NCBI GenBank assembly: GCA_024235875.1
Contig: JACKLP010000001.1
Coordinates: forward strand, 248,001-312,000
Direction: 5' to 3'
Length of the DNA stretch: 64,000 nt
Source: Burkholderiaceae bacterium
Lineage (GTDB): Bacteria > Pseudomonadota > Gammaproteobacteria > Burkholderiales > Burkholderiaceae_E
The notes under the pieces are model-generated. The model ran no database searches. It saw only the letters and a list, made by a program, of their open reading frames with translations, and was not told the DNA's origin. The translations under genes and the position numbers were made by a program. Positions 18,255 to 26,451 of the stretch are shown one piece after another (position 1 is the first letter of the stretch; each line of letters starts with the position of its first letter).

Positions 18255-18310
18255 CGAACCCCACCGGTGGCGCCGCACTCGCGGCCGCCGCCGGGGCGTT
18301 CACCCTGCGC

Positions 18311-18337
18311 CCGACGACCCGATCGCAAGGTCGTCGG
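18311..18337. terminator. Hairpin downstream of rne
   Basis: CCGACGACC (18311-18319) and GGTCGTCGG (18329-18337) form a perfect 9-bp stem with a 9-nt loop, 57 bp after the rne stop. There is no T tract, so it may be a 3'-end stabiliser rather than a terminator. A second perfect stem, GCCGGCA/TGCCGGC, follows at 18343-18366. Confidence 0.4.
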
Positions 18338-18493
18338 CCCTGGCCGGCATGAAATCCCCTGCCGGCAGACCGCGTCGTCGGGCGGGGTTTGGAGACACGC
18401 GCGCCCGATCCGGTTGATACCATTGCATCGAAGCCGCCCGGACGCGCGCACTGCCCGGTGCCCCGCGGATGCGGCAGTCGCCATGGAACCTCG

Positions 18494-19597
18494 ATGACCG
18501 ACCGATTCATCCCGATCACGGATCTGCGGCCTGGCGCCAGCCTGCCCGTCATCCCGTCGCCGCCGACCGCGCCGACGGGATATCTGGCCGATGCCCGGCA
18601 GCGTCCGCTGCACGACCTGCGGATATCGGTCACCGATCGGTGCAACTTCAGGTGCACCTATTGCATGCCGAAGTCGGTCTTCGATCGGACCTATGCGTTC
18701 TTGCCGCAGCGATCACTACTCAGCTTCGAGGAAATCACCCGCCTGGCGCGCATCTTCCTGGCGCATGGCGTCACCAAGATCCGCATCACCGGCGGCGAAC
18801 CCCTGCTGCGCAAGAACATCGAACGGCTGATCGAGATGCTCGCCGGTCTGCGCACGGTCGACGGCTTTGCCCCCGACCTGACGCTGACGACCAACGGATC
18901 CTTGCTGCGACGCAAGGCGCGTACCCTCCGCGCAGCGGGCCTCGGTCGCCTGACGGTCAGTCTGGACGCGCTCGACGACACGGTGTTCCGGGCGATGAAC
19001 GATGTCGACTTCCCGGTGACCGATGTGCTCGACGGAATCGATGCGGCCGTCGAGGCGGGATTCGGGCCGGTCAAGGTGAACATGGTGGTCAAGCGCGGGA
19101 TCAATGACGATCAGATCCTGCCCGTGAGCGAGCATTTCCGCGGCTCGGGCCACATCGTGCGCTTCATCGAATTCATGGATGTCGGGGCAACCAACGGGTG
19201 GCGGCTCGACGACATCGTACCGAGTGCAGAAGTCCTGCGCCGAATCGGCGAACGACATCCGATCGTTCCAATCGATCCGAACTATCCCGGCGAGGTCGCG
19301 CAGCGATGGCGATACGCGGACGGTAATGGCGAGATCGGCGTGATCTCCTCGGTCACCCGGCCGTTCTGCCAGGATTGCAGCCGTGCCCGCCTATCGACCG
19401 AAGGCAAGCTCTATTCCTGCCTGTTCGCGACTAGCGGGCACGACCTGCGGGAACTGGTCCGCAGTGGCCACGACGACACCGAGATCGCCGGCGCCATCGC
19501 GCATGTCTGGGCTCGGCGCGACGATCACTATTCCGAGACTCGCTCGAACGACACCTTGGGGCTGCGCAAGGTCGAGATGTCGTACATCGGTGGATGA
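18494..19597 (+). CDS. moaA: GTP 3',8-cyclase (MoaA)
   Basis: MoaA is a radical-SAM enzyme that, with MoaC, turns GTP into cyclic pyranopterin monophosphate, the first step of molybdenum cofactor synthesis. The 367-residue protein has the SAM cluster Cys50-x3-Cys54-x2-Cys57 (CNFRCTYC), the C-terminal cluster Cys292, Cys295 and Cys309, and the essential terminal Gly-Gly. About 45 residues precede the radical-SAM motif, a little more than usual. It heads a moaA-mobA-moeA run; moaC, moaD and moaE are not in the window. Confidence 0.96.
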   Translation: MTDRFIPITDLRPGASLPVIPSPPTAPTGYLADARQRPLHDLRISVTDRCNFRCTYCMPKSVFDRTYAFLPQRSLLSFEEITRLARIFLAHGVTKIRITGGEPLLRKNIERLIEMLAGLRTVDGFAPDLTLTTNGSLLRRKARTLRAAGLGRLTVSLDALDDTVFRAMNDVDFPVTDVLDGIDAAVEAGFGPVKVNMVVKRGINDDQILPVSEHFRGSGHIVRFIEFMDVGATNGWRLDDIVPSAEVLRRIGERHPIVPIDPNYPGEVAQRWRYADGNGEIGVISSVTRPFCQDCSRARLSTEGKLYSCLFATSGHDLRELVRSGHDDTEIAGAIAHVWARRDDHYSETRSNDTLGLRKVEMSYIGG

Positions 19598-19607
19598 ACC
19601 CGGAATC

Positions 19608-20210
19608 ATGAGCAAGGCGGACATCGACCGCGATGCGATCACGGGTGCGGTGCTGGCAGGCGGGCTCGGGCGTCGCATGGGTGAAGGCGGGCGGGACAAG
19701 GGCCTGGAAGTGTTTCGCGGCCGACCGATGCTGGCCTGGGCCCTCGACAGGCTCTCGCCGCAGGTGGGTGAGGTGCTGATCAATGCGAATCAGCACCTCG
19801 AGCGCTATGCGCGCTTCGGACATCCGGTCGTGCCGGATGCGATCAGCGGATTCGTCGGTCCGCTCGCGGGGCTTCATGCCGCATTGAATGCCGCGGATAC
19901 CGAGTGGGTCGTCACCGTTCCGTGCGATTCTCCGTTCCTACCGGCCGACCTGGTCGAACGACTGGCGGCTTCGGCGGCATCGTCCAGAGCGGAGATCGCC
20001 GTTGCGAAGGCCGACGGGCGCCTGCAACCGGTGTTCGCCCTCGTTTCGACCGCCCTGCTGCCGGACCTGGCCGATTACCTCGCCAACGAGGGTCGCAAGA
20101 TCGATCGATGGTTCTCGACCCGCCGTTGCGTCGAGGTCGAGTTCGACGATGCGTCCGGCTTCGTAAACATCAATACCCAGGAAGAGCTTCGCCGCCATGC
20201 CCAGCCCTGA
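19608..20210 (+). CDS. mobA: Molybdenum cofactor guanylyltransferase (MobA)
   Basis: MobA attaches GMP to molybdopterin, making the MGD form of the cofactor. The 200-residue protein shows the nucleotide-binding signature AGGLGRRMGEGGRDKGL near residues 15-31, with a slightly longer loop than the usual GGxSxRMGxDKG. The start lies 10 bp after the moaA stop, and the gene overlaps moeA by 14 bp. Xanthine-oxidase-type enzymes normally use MCP or MCD rather than MGD, so mobA implies that DMSO-reductase-type enzymes also exist elsewhere in the genome. Confidence 0.92.
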   Translation: MSKADIDRDAITGAVLAGGLGRRMGEGGRDKGLEVFRGRPMLAWALDRLSPQVGEVLINANQHLERYARFGHPVVPDAISGFVGPLAGLHAALNAADTEWVVTVPCDSPFLPADLVERLAASAASSRAEIAVAKADGRLQPVFALVSTALLPDLADYLANEGRKIDRWFSTRRCVEVEFDDASGFVNINTQEELRRHAQP

Positions 20211-21471
20211 TTCGATCGATCGCCCGAGACCGACCAGCAATACCGGCTTCAGCACCGACGCCATGCCGGTGGCGGCCGCGATCGCGCGGATGTGCGACGG
20301 TCTCCAGCCGGTCGCGGCGATCGAGCGAGTCGCGATTCGCGCGGCCTTGTCCCGCGTGCTGGCGCAGGACGTGCTCTCGCCGATCGACGTGCCCGCGCAC
20401 GACAATTCCGCCATGGACGGCTTCGCGGTGAGAGGGGTCGACCTGAGTCCCCAGGGAACGACGCGGCTCGAGGTCGTCGGAACGGCACTGGCGGGCGAGC
20501 CCGGCGGCCGACGAATCGAAGCCGGCCAGGCCATGCGGATCATGACCGGCGCGGTCATGCCCGACGGTGCCGACACGGTGATCGTCCAGGAGGTCGCACG
20601 GATGGAAGCGGGGCACGTGATCCTGCCCGACGGCCAGCAGACGGGTCAGAACCGTCGCCTGCGCGGCGAGGACCTGAGTCGCGACATGCCTGCGTTGACC
20701 GCCGGCAAGATCCTGACGCCGGCGGATCTCGGGCTGCTGGCTTCGATCGGGGTGGCTGAAGTCCCGGTCCGGCGTCGACTCAGAGTGGCCTTCTTCTCCA
20801 CTGGCAACGAGCTTCGCTCGATCGGCGAGACGCTGGCACCAGGCCAGATCTACGACAGCAACCGATACACCATCTACGGCATGTTGACGGCGATGGGGGC
20901 CGACTTGATCGACATGGGCGTGATCCCCGACCAGCCGCAGGCCCTTGAAGCCGCGATGCGCGCGGCCAGCGAGTCGGCCGACGCGGTGATCTCCTCGGGC
21001 GGCGTGTCGGTCGGAGAGGCGGACTTCACCAAGCAGGTGATGAATCGACTCGGTGACGTGGACTTCTGGACCATCGCGATGCGGCCGGGACGTCCGATGG
21101 CCTTCGGACGGGTCGGACCCGCCTACTACTTCGGATTGCCGGGGAACCCGGTCGCCGTGATGATCACGTTCTATTTCCTGGCACGCGAGGCCCTCCTCGA
21201 ATTGTCGGGCGCCCGGCGCCAGCGCCCCGCCTACGTTTCGGCCCGGGCCGATCAGCCGATTCGAAAGCGCCCCGGACGAAGCGAATATCAGCGCGGCGTC
21301 CTCGGCCATGACGATGCGGGTCGCCCGGTGGTCTCGATCACCGGCACCCAGGGCTCGGGCGTCCTGAGCTCGATGTCGACGTCGAACTGCATCGTCGTGC
21401 TGCACCACGACCAAGGCAGCGTGGCGGCGGGCGAACCCGTGGACTGCCTGCCCTTCGAGGGCCTGCTCTGA
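20197..21471 (+). CDS. moeA: Molybdopterin molybdenumtransferase (MoeA)
   Basis: MoeA inserts molybdenum into adenylylated molybdopterin. The 424-residue protein has the N-terminal PAHDNSAMDGFAV motif and the MogA-like domain motif SSGGVSVGEADF. It overlaps mobA, so the two are likely translationally coupled. Length and motifs are normal. Confidence 0.96.
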   Translation: MPSPDSIDRPRPTSNTGFSTDAMPVAAAIARMCDGLQPVAAIERVAIRAALSRVLAQDVLSPIDVPAHDNSAMDGFAVRGVDLSPQGTTRLEVVGTALAGEPGGRRIEAGQAMRIMTGAVMPDGADTVIVQEVARMEAGHVILPDGQQTGQNRRLRGEDLSRDMPALTAGKILTPADLGLLASIGVAEVPVRRRLRVAFFSTGNELRSIGETLAPGQIYDSNRYTIYGMLTAMGADLIDMGVIPDQPQALEAAMRAASESADAVISSGGVSVGEADFTKQVMNRLGDVDFWTIAMRPGRPMAFGRVGPAYYFGLPGNPVAVMITFYFLAREALLELSGARRQRPAYVSARADQPIRKRPGRSEYQRGVLGHDDAGRPVVSITGTQGSGVLSSMSTSNCIVVLHHDQGSVAAGEPVDCLPFEGLL

Positions 21472-21505
21472 TCCGCCGGTTCCGCCGCCGGCCTCGAGAC
21501 GCGGA

Positions 21506-21787
21506 TCAGGTCAGGCGTCGCAACAGCAGGCCGACATCCTCGAGGACCTTGTCCAGATGGGGATCTGCCTGGTCGTTGCCCTCGCCTAGTTCCTGCTGGA
21601 GATAGCAGACGGTCATTCGCGCGAAGACGGCGTCGATCGCCTTGCGGGCGGCCGAAAGCTGCTGGGCGACCGATTCGCATTGTTCGCCGCCTTCGACCAT
21701 CCGGATGACGCCGCGGATCTGACCCTCGATCCGCCGCAGGCGCTTGGAGATGTCGTCACGCGCGAGGTCGTTCGTCAATGCACTCAT
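21506..21787 (-). CDS. CsoR/RcnR-family transcriptional repressor
   Basis: A 93-residue all-helical regulator with the family signature KRLRRIEGQIRGVIRMVE. Relatives bind DNA as tetramers and release it on sensing Cu(I), Ni/Co, formaldehyde or persulfides. Here Cys37 and Cys61 are the only cysteines and no His lies between them. The spacing C-x23-C differs from CsoR (C-x24-H-x3-C) and from CstR (C-x28-C). It is the last gene of the RND/TDT operon, 10 bp after the TDT gene, and a matching dyad lies in the operon promoter at 27640-27659. The inducer cannot be read from the sequence. Confidence 0.85.
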   Translation of the reverse strand: MSALTNDLARDDISKRLRRIEGQIRGVIRMVEGGEQCESVAQQLSAARKAIDAVFARMTVCYLQQELGEGNDQADPHLDKVLEDVGLLLRRLT

Positions 21788-21797
21788 GCCGTTACCC

Positions 21798-22793
21798 TCA
21801 TGGCTTGGCGGTCGCCTCGATCGGTACGATCGGCGCGACCGGTTCGGGCTCGAGCAGACTGCCATTGCGCAAACCCTTGAGCGTGGAGAAACTCAGGAAC
21901 ACGATCACCACGCTGGCCAGCGCCAGCAGGGCCGTCGCAGGCAATCGCAGCGCGGGCGAATCAGCGGCCAGGCGCAGCGCCAACGCGGATAGCGCCGCAA
22001 GCGGGAACGACGCCGCCCAATGCGGCATGCCGAACGGCAGCTCGCGGATCTGACGCATTCGTGCCAGCGAGGTCGCCAGGAAGATCAGCCCCACCCCCAG
22101 CATCGCCATGCCGAAGCCCCGTCCCGCGCCGAGATTCATGGCCGCGATGCCGACCACGGCGGGTGGCGCGATCGTGATGAACCAGCTCGGCACCAGGCGC
22201 GGGGGAATCGGTTGGGTTGCGGTTCGGGCGAGGATCAGCGCGAGCAGCAGCGGCCAGAAGAACACGCCGATGCCCAGGAAGGCCCAAGACAACTCGGTGT
22301 GGCCCATTCCGGAGCCTGCCAGCGGCACCAGGACATTGCCGACGACCGGGATGAACAGGATTGGCGTCATGGCCGGCCACTTGATGCCGTGGCCGATGAT
22401 CCGCGAGATCACCCAGACCGTCACGATGCCCTCGAGCACGAGGCCCAAGGCCCAGACCATGCTCGCCGCCTGTGGCGCGACGCGAAACGCGTAGCCGATC
22501 GTGCCGAGCAGCAGGAGCGAGACCGGGAGCGCGGCCACGAACGCATGCCGCACCGGATGGGCAACATCCTGGGCCAGCGCCTTCGGATGACGCAGCGCCC
22601 GCAACACGCTGGCAGCCAGCACGGCGATGAATACGAGCGCAGCGAGCGCCGCCGCCACCAGGCCCACGTCATGCGCCCGCTCTCCGAACACCGGTCCGGC
22701 ACGATGCCAGGCGAGGGCCAGGCCGCTCCAGCCCATCACCGGCGCGAACCACTGCGGACCGACGGTCGCCAGGCCCGATTGCTGGGCGCTCAT
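21798..22793 (-). CDS. TDT-family (TehA/SLAC1-like) transporter
   Basis: A 331-residue, very hydrophobic inner-membrane protein with about ten predicted helices. It resembles the tellurite-resistance/dicarboxylate transporter (TDT) family, which includes TehA, anion channels and the yeast sulfite exporter Ssu1. The motif PQWFAPVMGWSGLALAW at the N-terminus fits the family start (WF.PVMG..GLA). I chose the ATG giving this N-terminus; it starts 2 bp after the DUF2892 stop. The substrate is unknown; an anion exported together with the RND pump's substrate is an inference from the operon. Confidence 0.8.
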   Translation of the reverse strand: MSAQQSGLATVGPQWFAPVMGWSGLALAWHRAGPVFGERAHDVGLVAAALAALVFIAVLAASVLRALRHPKALAQDVAHPVRHAFVAALPVSLLLLGTIGYAFRVAPQAASMVWALGLVLEGIVTVWVISRIIGHGIKWPAMTPILFIPVVGNVLVPLAGSGMGHTELSWAFLGIGVFFWPLLLALILARTATQPIPPRLVPSWFITIAPPAVVGIAAMNLGAGRGFGMAMLGVGLIFLATSLARMRQIRELPFGMPHWAASFPLAALSALALRLAADSPALRLPATALLALASVVIVFLSFSTLKGLRNGSLLEPEPVAPIVPIEATAKP

Positions 22794-22795
22794 CT

Positions 22796-23026
22796 TCAGT
22801 GCCCCGTGGCCGCTTCGGCGGCGCTGGGCATCCGGAAGACCCGGCGCAGGATGATCTCGAGCGGGCAGAATCGGGTCAAGCCGCTCTGGGCGAGATTCGC
22901 GCCCACGAAAGCGGTCAGCCACAGGAAATGGCTGCTCACGAAAATCGGACTCGCTTCGACGCCGAGCGCCAGCGAAACCAGGATCACGATACCCGCGAAG
23001 ATTCGAATGAAGCGATCGGTCGTCAT
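22796..23026 (-). CDS. DUF2892 membrane protein
   Basis: A 76-residue protein with two predicted membrane helices (about residues 8-23 and 32-49) and the conserved RFCPLEIILRR segment with Cys54, typical of DUF2892. Such domains also occur fused to rhodanese in YgaP-like proteins, and small versions often accompany sulfur or metal-stress genes. GGAGGG lies 5 bp before the ATG. It sits between the RND pump and the TDT gene in the same operon. The function is not established. Confidence 0.82.
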   Translation of the reverse strand: MTTDRFIRIFAGIVILVSLALGVEASPIFVSSHFLWLTAFVGANLAQSGLTRFCPLEIILRRVFRMPSAAEAATGH

Positions 23027-23058
23027 GTTGTCCCTCCAGGACGGTAGTTGAGTAAACC

Positions 23059-26000
23059 TCAGGAACTCGTGTCGATGGCAGATGTCGCCATGTCGGCGGC
23101 CGGCGCCGCCTGGGCGAACCGTCGCCTGAACGCCAGGTAGTAGAGCACCGGGATCACCACCAGCGTGAGCAAGGTGGACACCAGGATCCCGAAGATCAGC
23201 GCGACGGCCAGGCCGTTGAAGATCGGATCATCGAGAATGAAGAAGGCGCCGAGCATGGCTGCCAGTGCGGTCAGCAGGATCGGCTGCGCCCTGACCTGAG
23301 CCGAGCGCACGACGGCCCGCGCGAACGGCTTGCCACTGGCGGTCTCGAGCTCGATGAAATCCACCAGAAGAATCGAGTTGCGAACGATGATCCCGGCCAG
23401 CGCGATCATCCCGATCATCGAGGTGGCCGTGAACTGCGCGCCCAGCAGCGCGTGACCCGGCATCACGCCAATGACGGTCAACGGGATCGGCGCCATGATG
23501 ATCAGCGGGGTCAGGTAGGAGCGGAACTGCGCCACCACCAGCAGGTAGATCAAGATGAGCCCGACCGCGTAGGCGATGCCCATGTCACGGAAGGTCTCGT
23601 AGGTGACCTGCCACTCGCCATCCCACTTGATCGAGTACTGCCGATAGGGATCGCTCGGTTGCGAGATGAAGTGCTCGGCGAGCGTGCCGGTTCCGGGCAG
23701 CGCGGCCTCGGCCAGCCGCTTGCGCAATTCGAGCAAGCCATAGAGCGGACTGTCGATGGCATTGCCCGCGACCAGGCCCATGTCGGCGACCACGTAGCTG
23801 ACCGGCAGCAAGTTCTTGTGGTAGGCGGGCGACTCGCGAACGCCCTTGTGGACACTGACCAGGTCGCCGAGGCGGATCGCCTTGCCCGACGCCGACAGCA
23901 CCGGCACTTCCAGCACCGACTCGATTCGATCCTTGTCTTCCTCCGGCAGCGTGACCCGGATCGGGACCGCCCGACGAGATACGCCGTCTCGCACGAAGCT
24001 CGCATCGACCCCCTCGAGCGCCGAGCGCGCGGCCCTGACGATCGCCGCGTGGTCGACGCCCAGCAACTGCGCCTTGGTTCGATCGACGACGATCCGAAGC
24101 TTCGGGGATTCCTCGCGCAGCGACGAGTCGATCGCAACCATGCCTGGAATCGACCCGATGAGCTTCTGCAGGCGCGATGCGAGCTCGGCTCGACCGGCGG
24201 CATCGGGACCATAGACCTCGGCGACCAGGGGGCTTAGCACCGGGGGGCCGGGCGGGACCTCGACGACCTTGACCCGGGCGCCGTGCCGCTTGGCGATCGC
24301 CTCCATGTCGGGAATGACCGCTTGCGCGATCGCATGGCTTTGTCGATGGCGGTGCTTCTTGTCGACCAGGTTGACCTGGAGATCTCCCTGCTCCGCGTCC
24401 TGGCGGAACTCGTACTGGCGCACGAGGCCGTTGAAGTTGATCGGCGAGGCCGTGCCAGCGTAGCCCTGGATGTCGCGAACCTCGGACTCGCGCGCCAGCC
24501 GATCGGCCATCTCGACCAGCACCGCGTTGGTGCTCTCGAGTGGCGTGCCCGAGGGCATGTCGACCACGACCTGGAACTCGGACTTGTTGTCGAACGGCAG
24601 CATCTTGAGGATCACCGCCTGGGCGCCGACCAGCGCGACAGACCCGATCAGCGCGACGATCACCAGCAGCAGCAGCACGATCCGGCGAACCGATGCCCAT
24701 CGATCGCGCTCCAGGCCCTCGCGATCGATGAAGGGGCGAAGCATGGCGCCGAAGATCGCCTGGAGCCAACGCCCGACCCGGGAGGACCCGGCATGGTCCG
24801 CGGCGCCGCCTTCAGCGTGCGCCGCGCCGTGGTCATCACGCATCAAGCGCAGGGCAAGCCAGGGCGTGACCACGAAGGCGATGGCCAGCGACAGCAGCAT
24901 GCCCATCGACGAGTTGATGGGAATCGGGCTCATGTACGGCCCCATCAGCCCGGTCACGAAGGCCATCGGCAGCAGCGCGGCGATGACCGTCAGCGTCGCG
25001 AGGATCGTCGGACCGCCGACTTCGTCGACCGCCACCGGAATGATCTGCCACAAGGGCTTGTTCGGCTCGAGCGCGCGGTGTCGATGGATGTTCTCGACCA
25101 CGACGATCGCATCGTCGACGAGGATCCCGATCGAGAAGATCAATGCGAACAGCGACACACGATTCAGCGTGAACCCCCACGCCCACGAGGCGAACAGCGT
25201 CGCGGTCAGGGTCAGGATGACCGCCCCGCCGACGATCACGGCCTCGCGGATCCCCAGGGCCAGACCGACGAGGACGATCACCGACGCGGTTGCGAAGGCG
25301 AGCTTGCCGATCAACTTGGACGCCTTGTCGGCGGCCGTCAGGCCGTAGTCGCGCGAGACTGTGTAGTGGACATCGTCCGGAATCAGCGCATTGGTCAGCT
25401 CCTGCATCCGGCGATCGAGGCGATGGGTCACGTCGACCGCGTTCTCGCCGGGTTTCTTGGTAACGGCGATCGTGATCGCGGCGTCCATGCGGCCGACCGG
25501 GGTCTTGATGCCCGTTGCGGGACCGCCGGCTCCCGCCATCTGCCAGACGTAGCGGTTCGGAGGCAGGGGCCCGTAGCGGACCTCGGCCACGTCGCGCAGG
25601 TGGATCGGACGGCCAGCGCTGACCCCGACCACGATCGACGCGACATCGTCCGCGGATTTCAGGAACTCGCCGGTCTCGACGAGGATCGTCGCGCCATCGC
25701 GCACGGTCGCGCCCGACGGCATGATCATGTTCGCCGACTGCAGGGCGCCAACGATCGGGTCGAGCGACAGATTGGCTCGCCGCAGGCGCGCCGGATCCAC
25801 CAGCACCCGGACCGCCCGCCCCGGGCCACCGATCGACTTGACCTCTCGCGTGCCAGCGACACGCTTGAGTTCGGCCTCGACCGAATTGGCGACCCGTTCG
25901 AGTGTCTCGCCCCCCTGGCCATTGGTCTGCCACAGCGTGACGCTGTAGACCGGCACATCGTCGATCCCCTTGGGCTTGACGATCGGCGCCTGGACCCCCA

Positions 26001-26451
26001 AGCCCGCCGGAAGCCAGTCGCTGTTGGCGTTCAGGACGTCGTAGAGCCTCACGAGCGCCTCGGTCCGTGGCACCCCCACTTCGTATTGCAGCGTGAGCAC
26101 CGCCAGGCCGGCGCGCGACACCGAGAACACGTGCTCGATCCCCGCAACCTGCGAGAGCACCTGCTCGGCCGGTCCGGCAACCAATCGTTCGACATCGGAG
26201 ACGCTGGCCCCGGGAAACGGAATCAGCACGCTCGCCATCGTGACGTTGATCTGCGGCTCTTCCTCACGCGGTGTCACGCTGGCGGCGAACAAGCCCAGCA
26301 GCAGCAGGACCAGCGCCAGCAGCGGCGTGATGGCGTTGCGCTGGAAGCGTGCCGCGATCGAACCCGAGACACCCAGCCGCGGGGGCCGGTCTTCAGGGAG
26401 CCCCGATGCGCTCATCGCGCCATGCCCCGAATCACCCGCTGCCGCGCTCAT
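23059..26451 (-). CDS. RND-superfamily efflux permease
   Basis: A 1130-residue inner-membrane proton-driven efflux pump. The N-terminal TPREEEPQINV motif, two large periplasmic loops and twelve predicted helices are present. Helix 4 reads SIGILVDDAIVVVENI near residue 444, the Asp-Asp pair of hydrophobe/amphiphile pumps, not the DFGxxxDGAxxxxEN of heavy-metal CzcA pumps. The C-terminal part carries the usual second AcrB-like repeat. Its ATG overlaps the adaptor stop (ATGA). No outer-membrane channel gene follows, so it must use a TolC-like protein encoded elsewhere. Confidence 0.93.
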   Translation of the reverse strand: MSAAAGDSGHGAMSASGLPEDRPPRLGVSGSIAARFQRNAITPLLALVLLLLGLFAASVTPREEEPQINVTMASVLIPFPGASVSDVERLVAGPAEQVLSQVAGIEHVFSVSRAGLAVLTLQYEVGVPRTEALVRLYDVLNANSDWLPAGLGVQAPIVKPKGIDDVPVYSVTLWQTNGQGGETLERVANSVEAELKRVAGTREVKSIGGPGRAVRVLVDPARLRRANLSLDPIVGALQSANMIMPSGATVRDGATILVETGEFLKSADDVASIVVGVSAGRPIHLRDVAEVRYGPLPPNRYVWQMAGAGGPATGIKTPVGRMDAAITIAVTKKPGENAVDVTHRLDRRMQELTNALIPDDVHYTVSRDYGLTAADKASKLIGKLAFATASVIVLVGLALGIREAVIVGGAVILTLTATLFASWAWGFTLNRVSLFALIFSIGILVDDAIVVVENIHRHRALEPNKPLWQIIPVAVDEVGGPTILATLTVIAALLPMAFVTGLMGPYMSPIPINSSMGMLLSLAIAFVVTPWLALRLMRDDHGAAHAEGGAADHAGSSRVGRWLQAIFGAMLRPFIDREGLERDRWASVRRIVLLLLVIVALIGSVALVGAQAVILKMLPFDNKSEFQVVVDMPSGTPLESTNAVLVEMADRLARESEVRDIQGYAGTASPINFNGLVRQYEFRQDAEQGDLQVNLVDKKHRHRQSHAIAQAVIPDMEAIAKRHGARVKVVEVPPGPPVLSPLVAEVYGPDAAGRAELASRLQKLIGSIPGMVAIDSSLREESPKLRIVVDRTKAQLLGVDHAAIVRAARSALEGVDASFVRDGVSRRAVPIRVTLPEEDKDRIESVLEVPVLSASGKAIRLGDLVSVHKGVRESPAYHKNLLPVSYVVADMGLVAGNAIDSPLYGLLELRKRLAEAALPGTGTLAEHFISQPSDPYRQYSIKWDGEWQVTYETFRDMGIAYAVGLILIYLLVVAQFRSYLTPLIIMAPIPLTVIGVMPGHALLGAQFTATSMIGMIALAGIIVRNSILLVDFIELETASGKPFARAVVRSAQVRAQPILLTALAAMLGAFFILDDPIFNGLAVALIFGILVSTLLTLVVIPVLYYLAFRRRFAQAAPAADMATSAIDTSS

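Noticed and set aside
18255..18493. Molybdenum cofactor riboswitch upstream of moaA
   Set aside because: The interval has hairpins, but I could not match the conserved elements of the Moco RNA motif; a covariance search would be needed.
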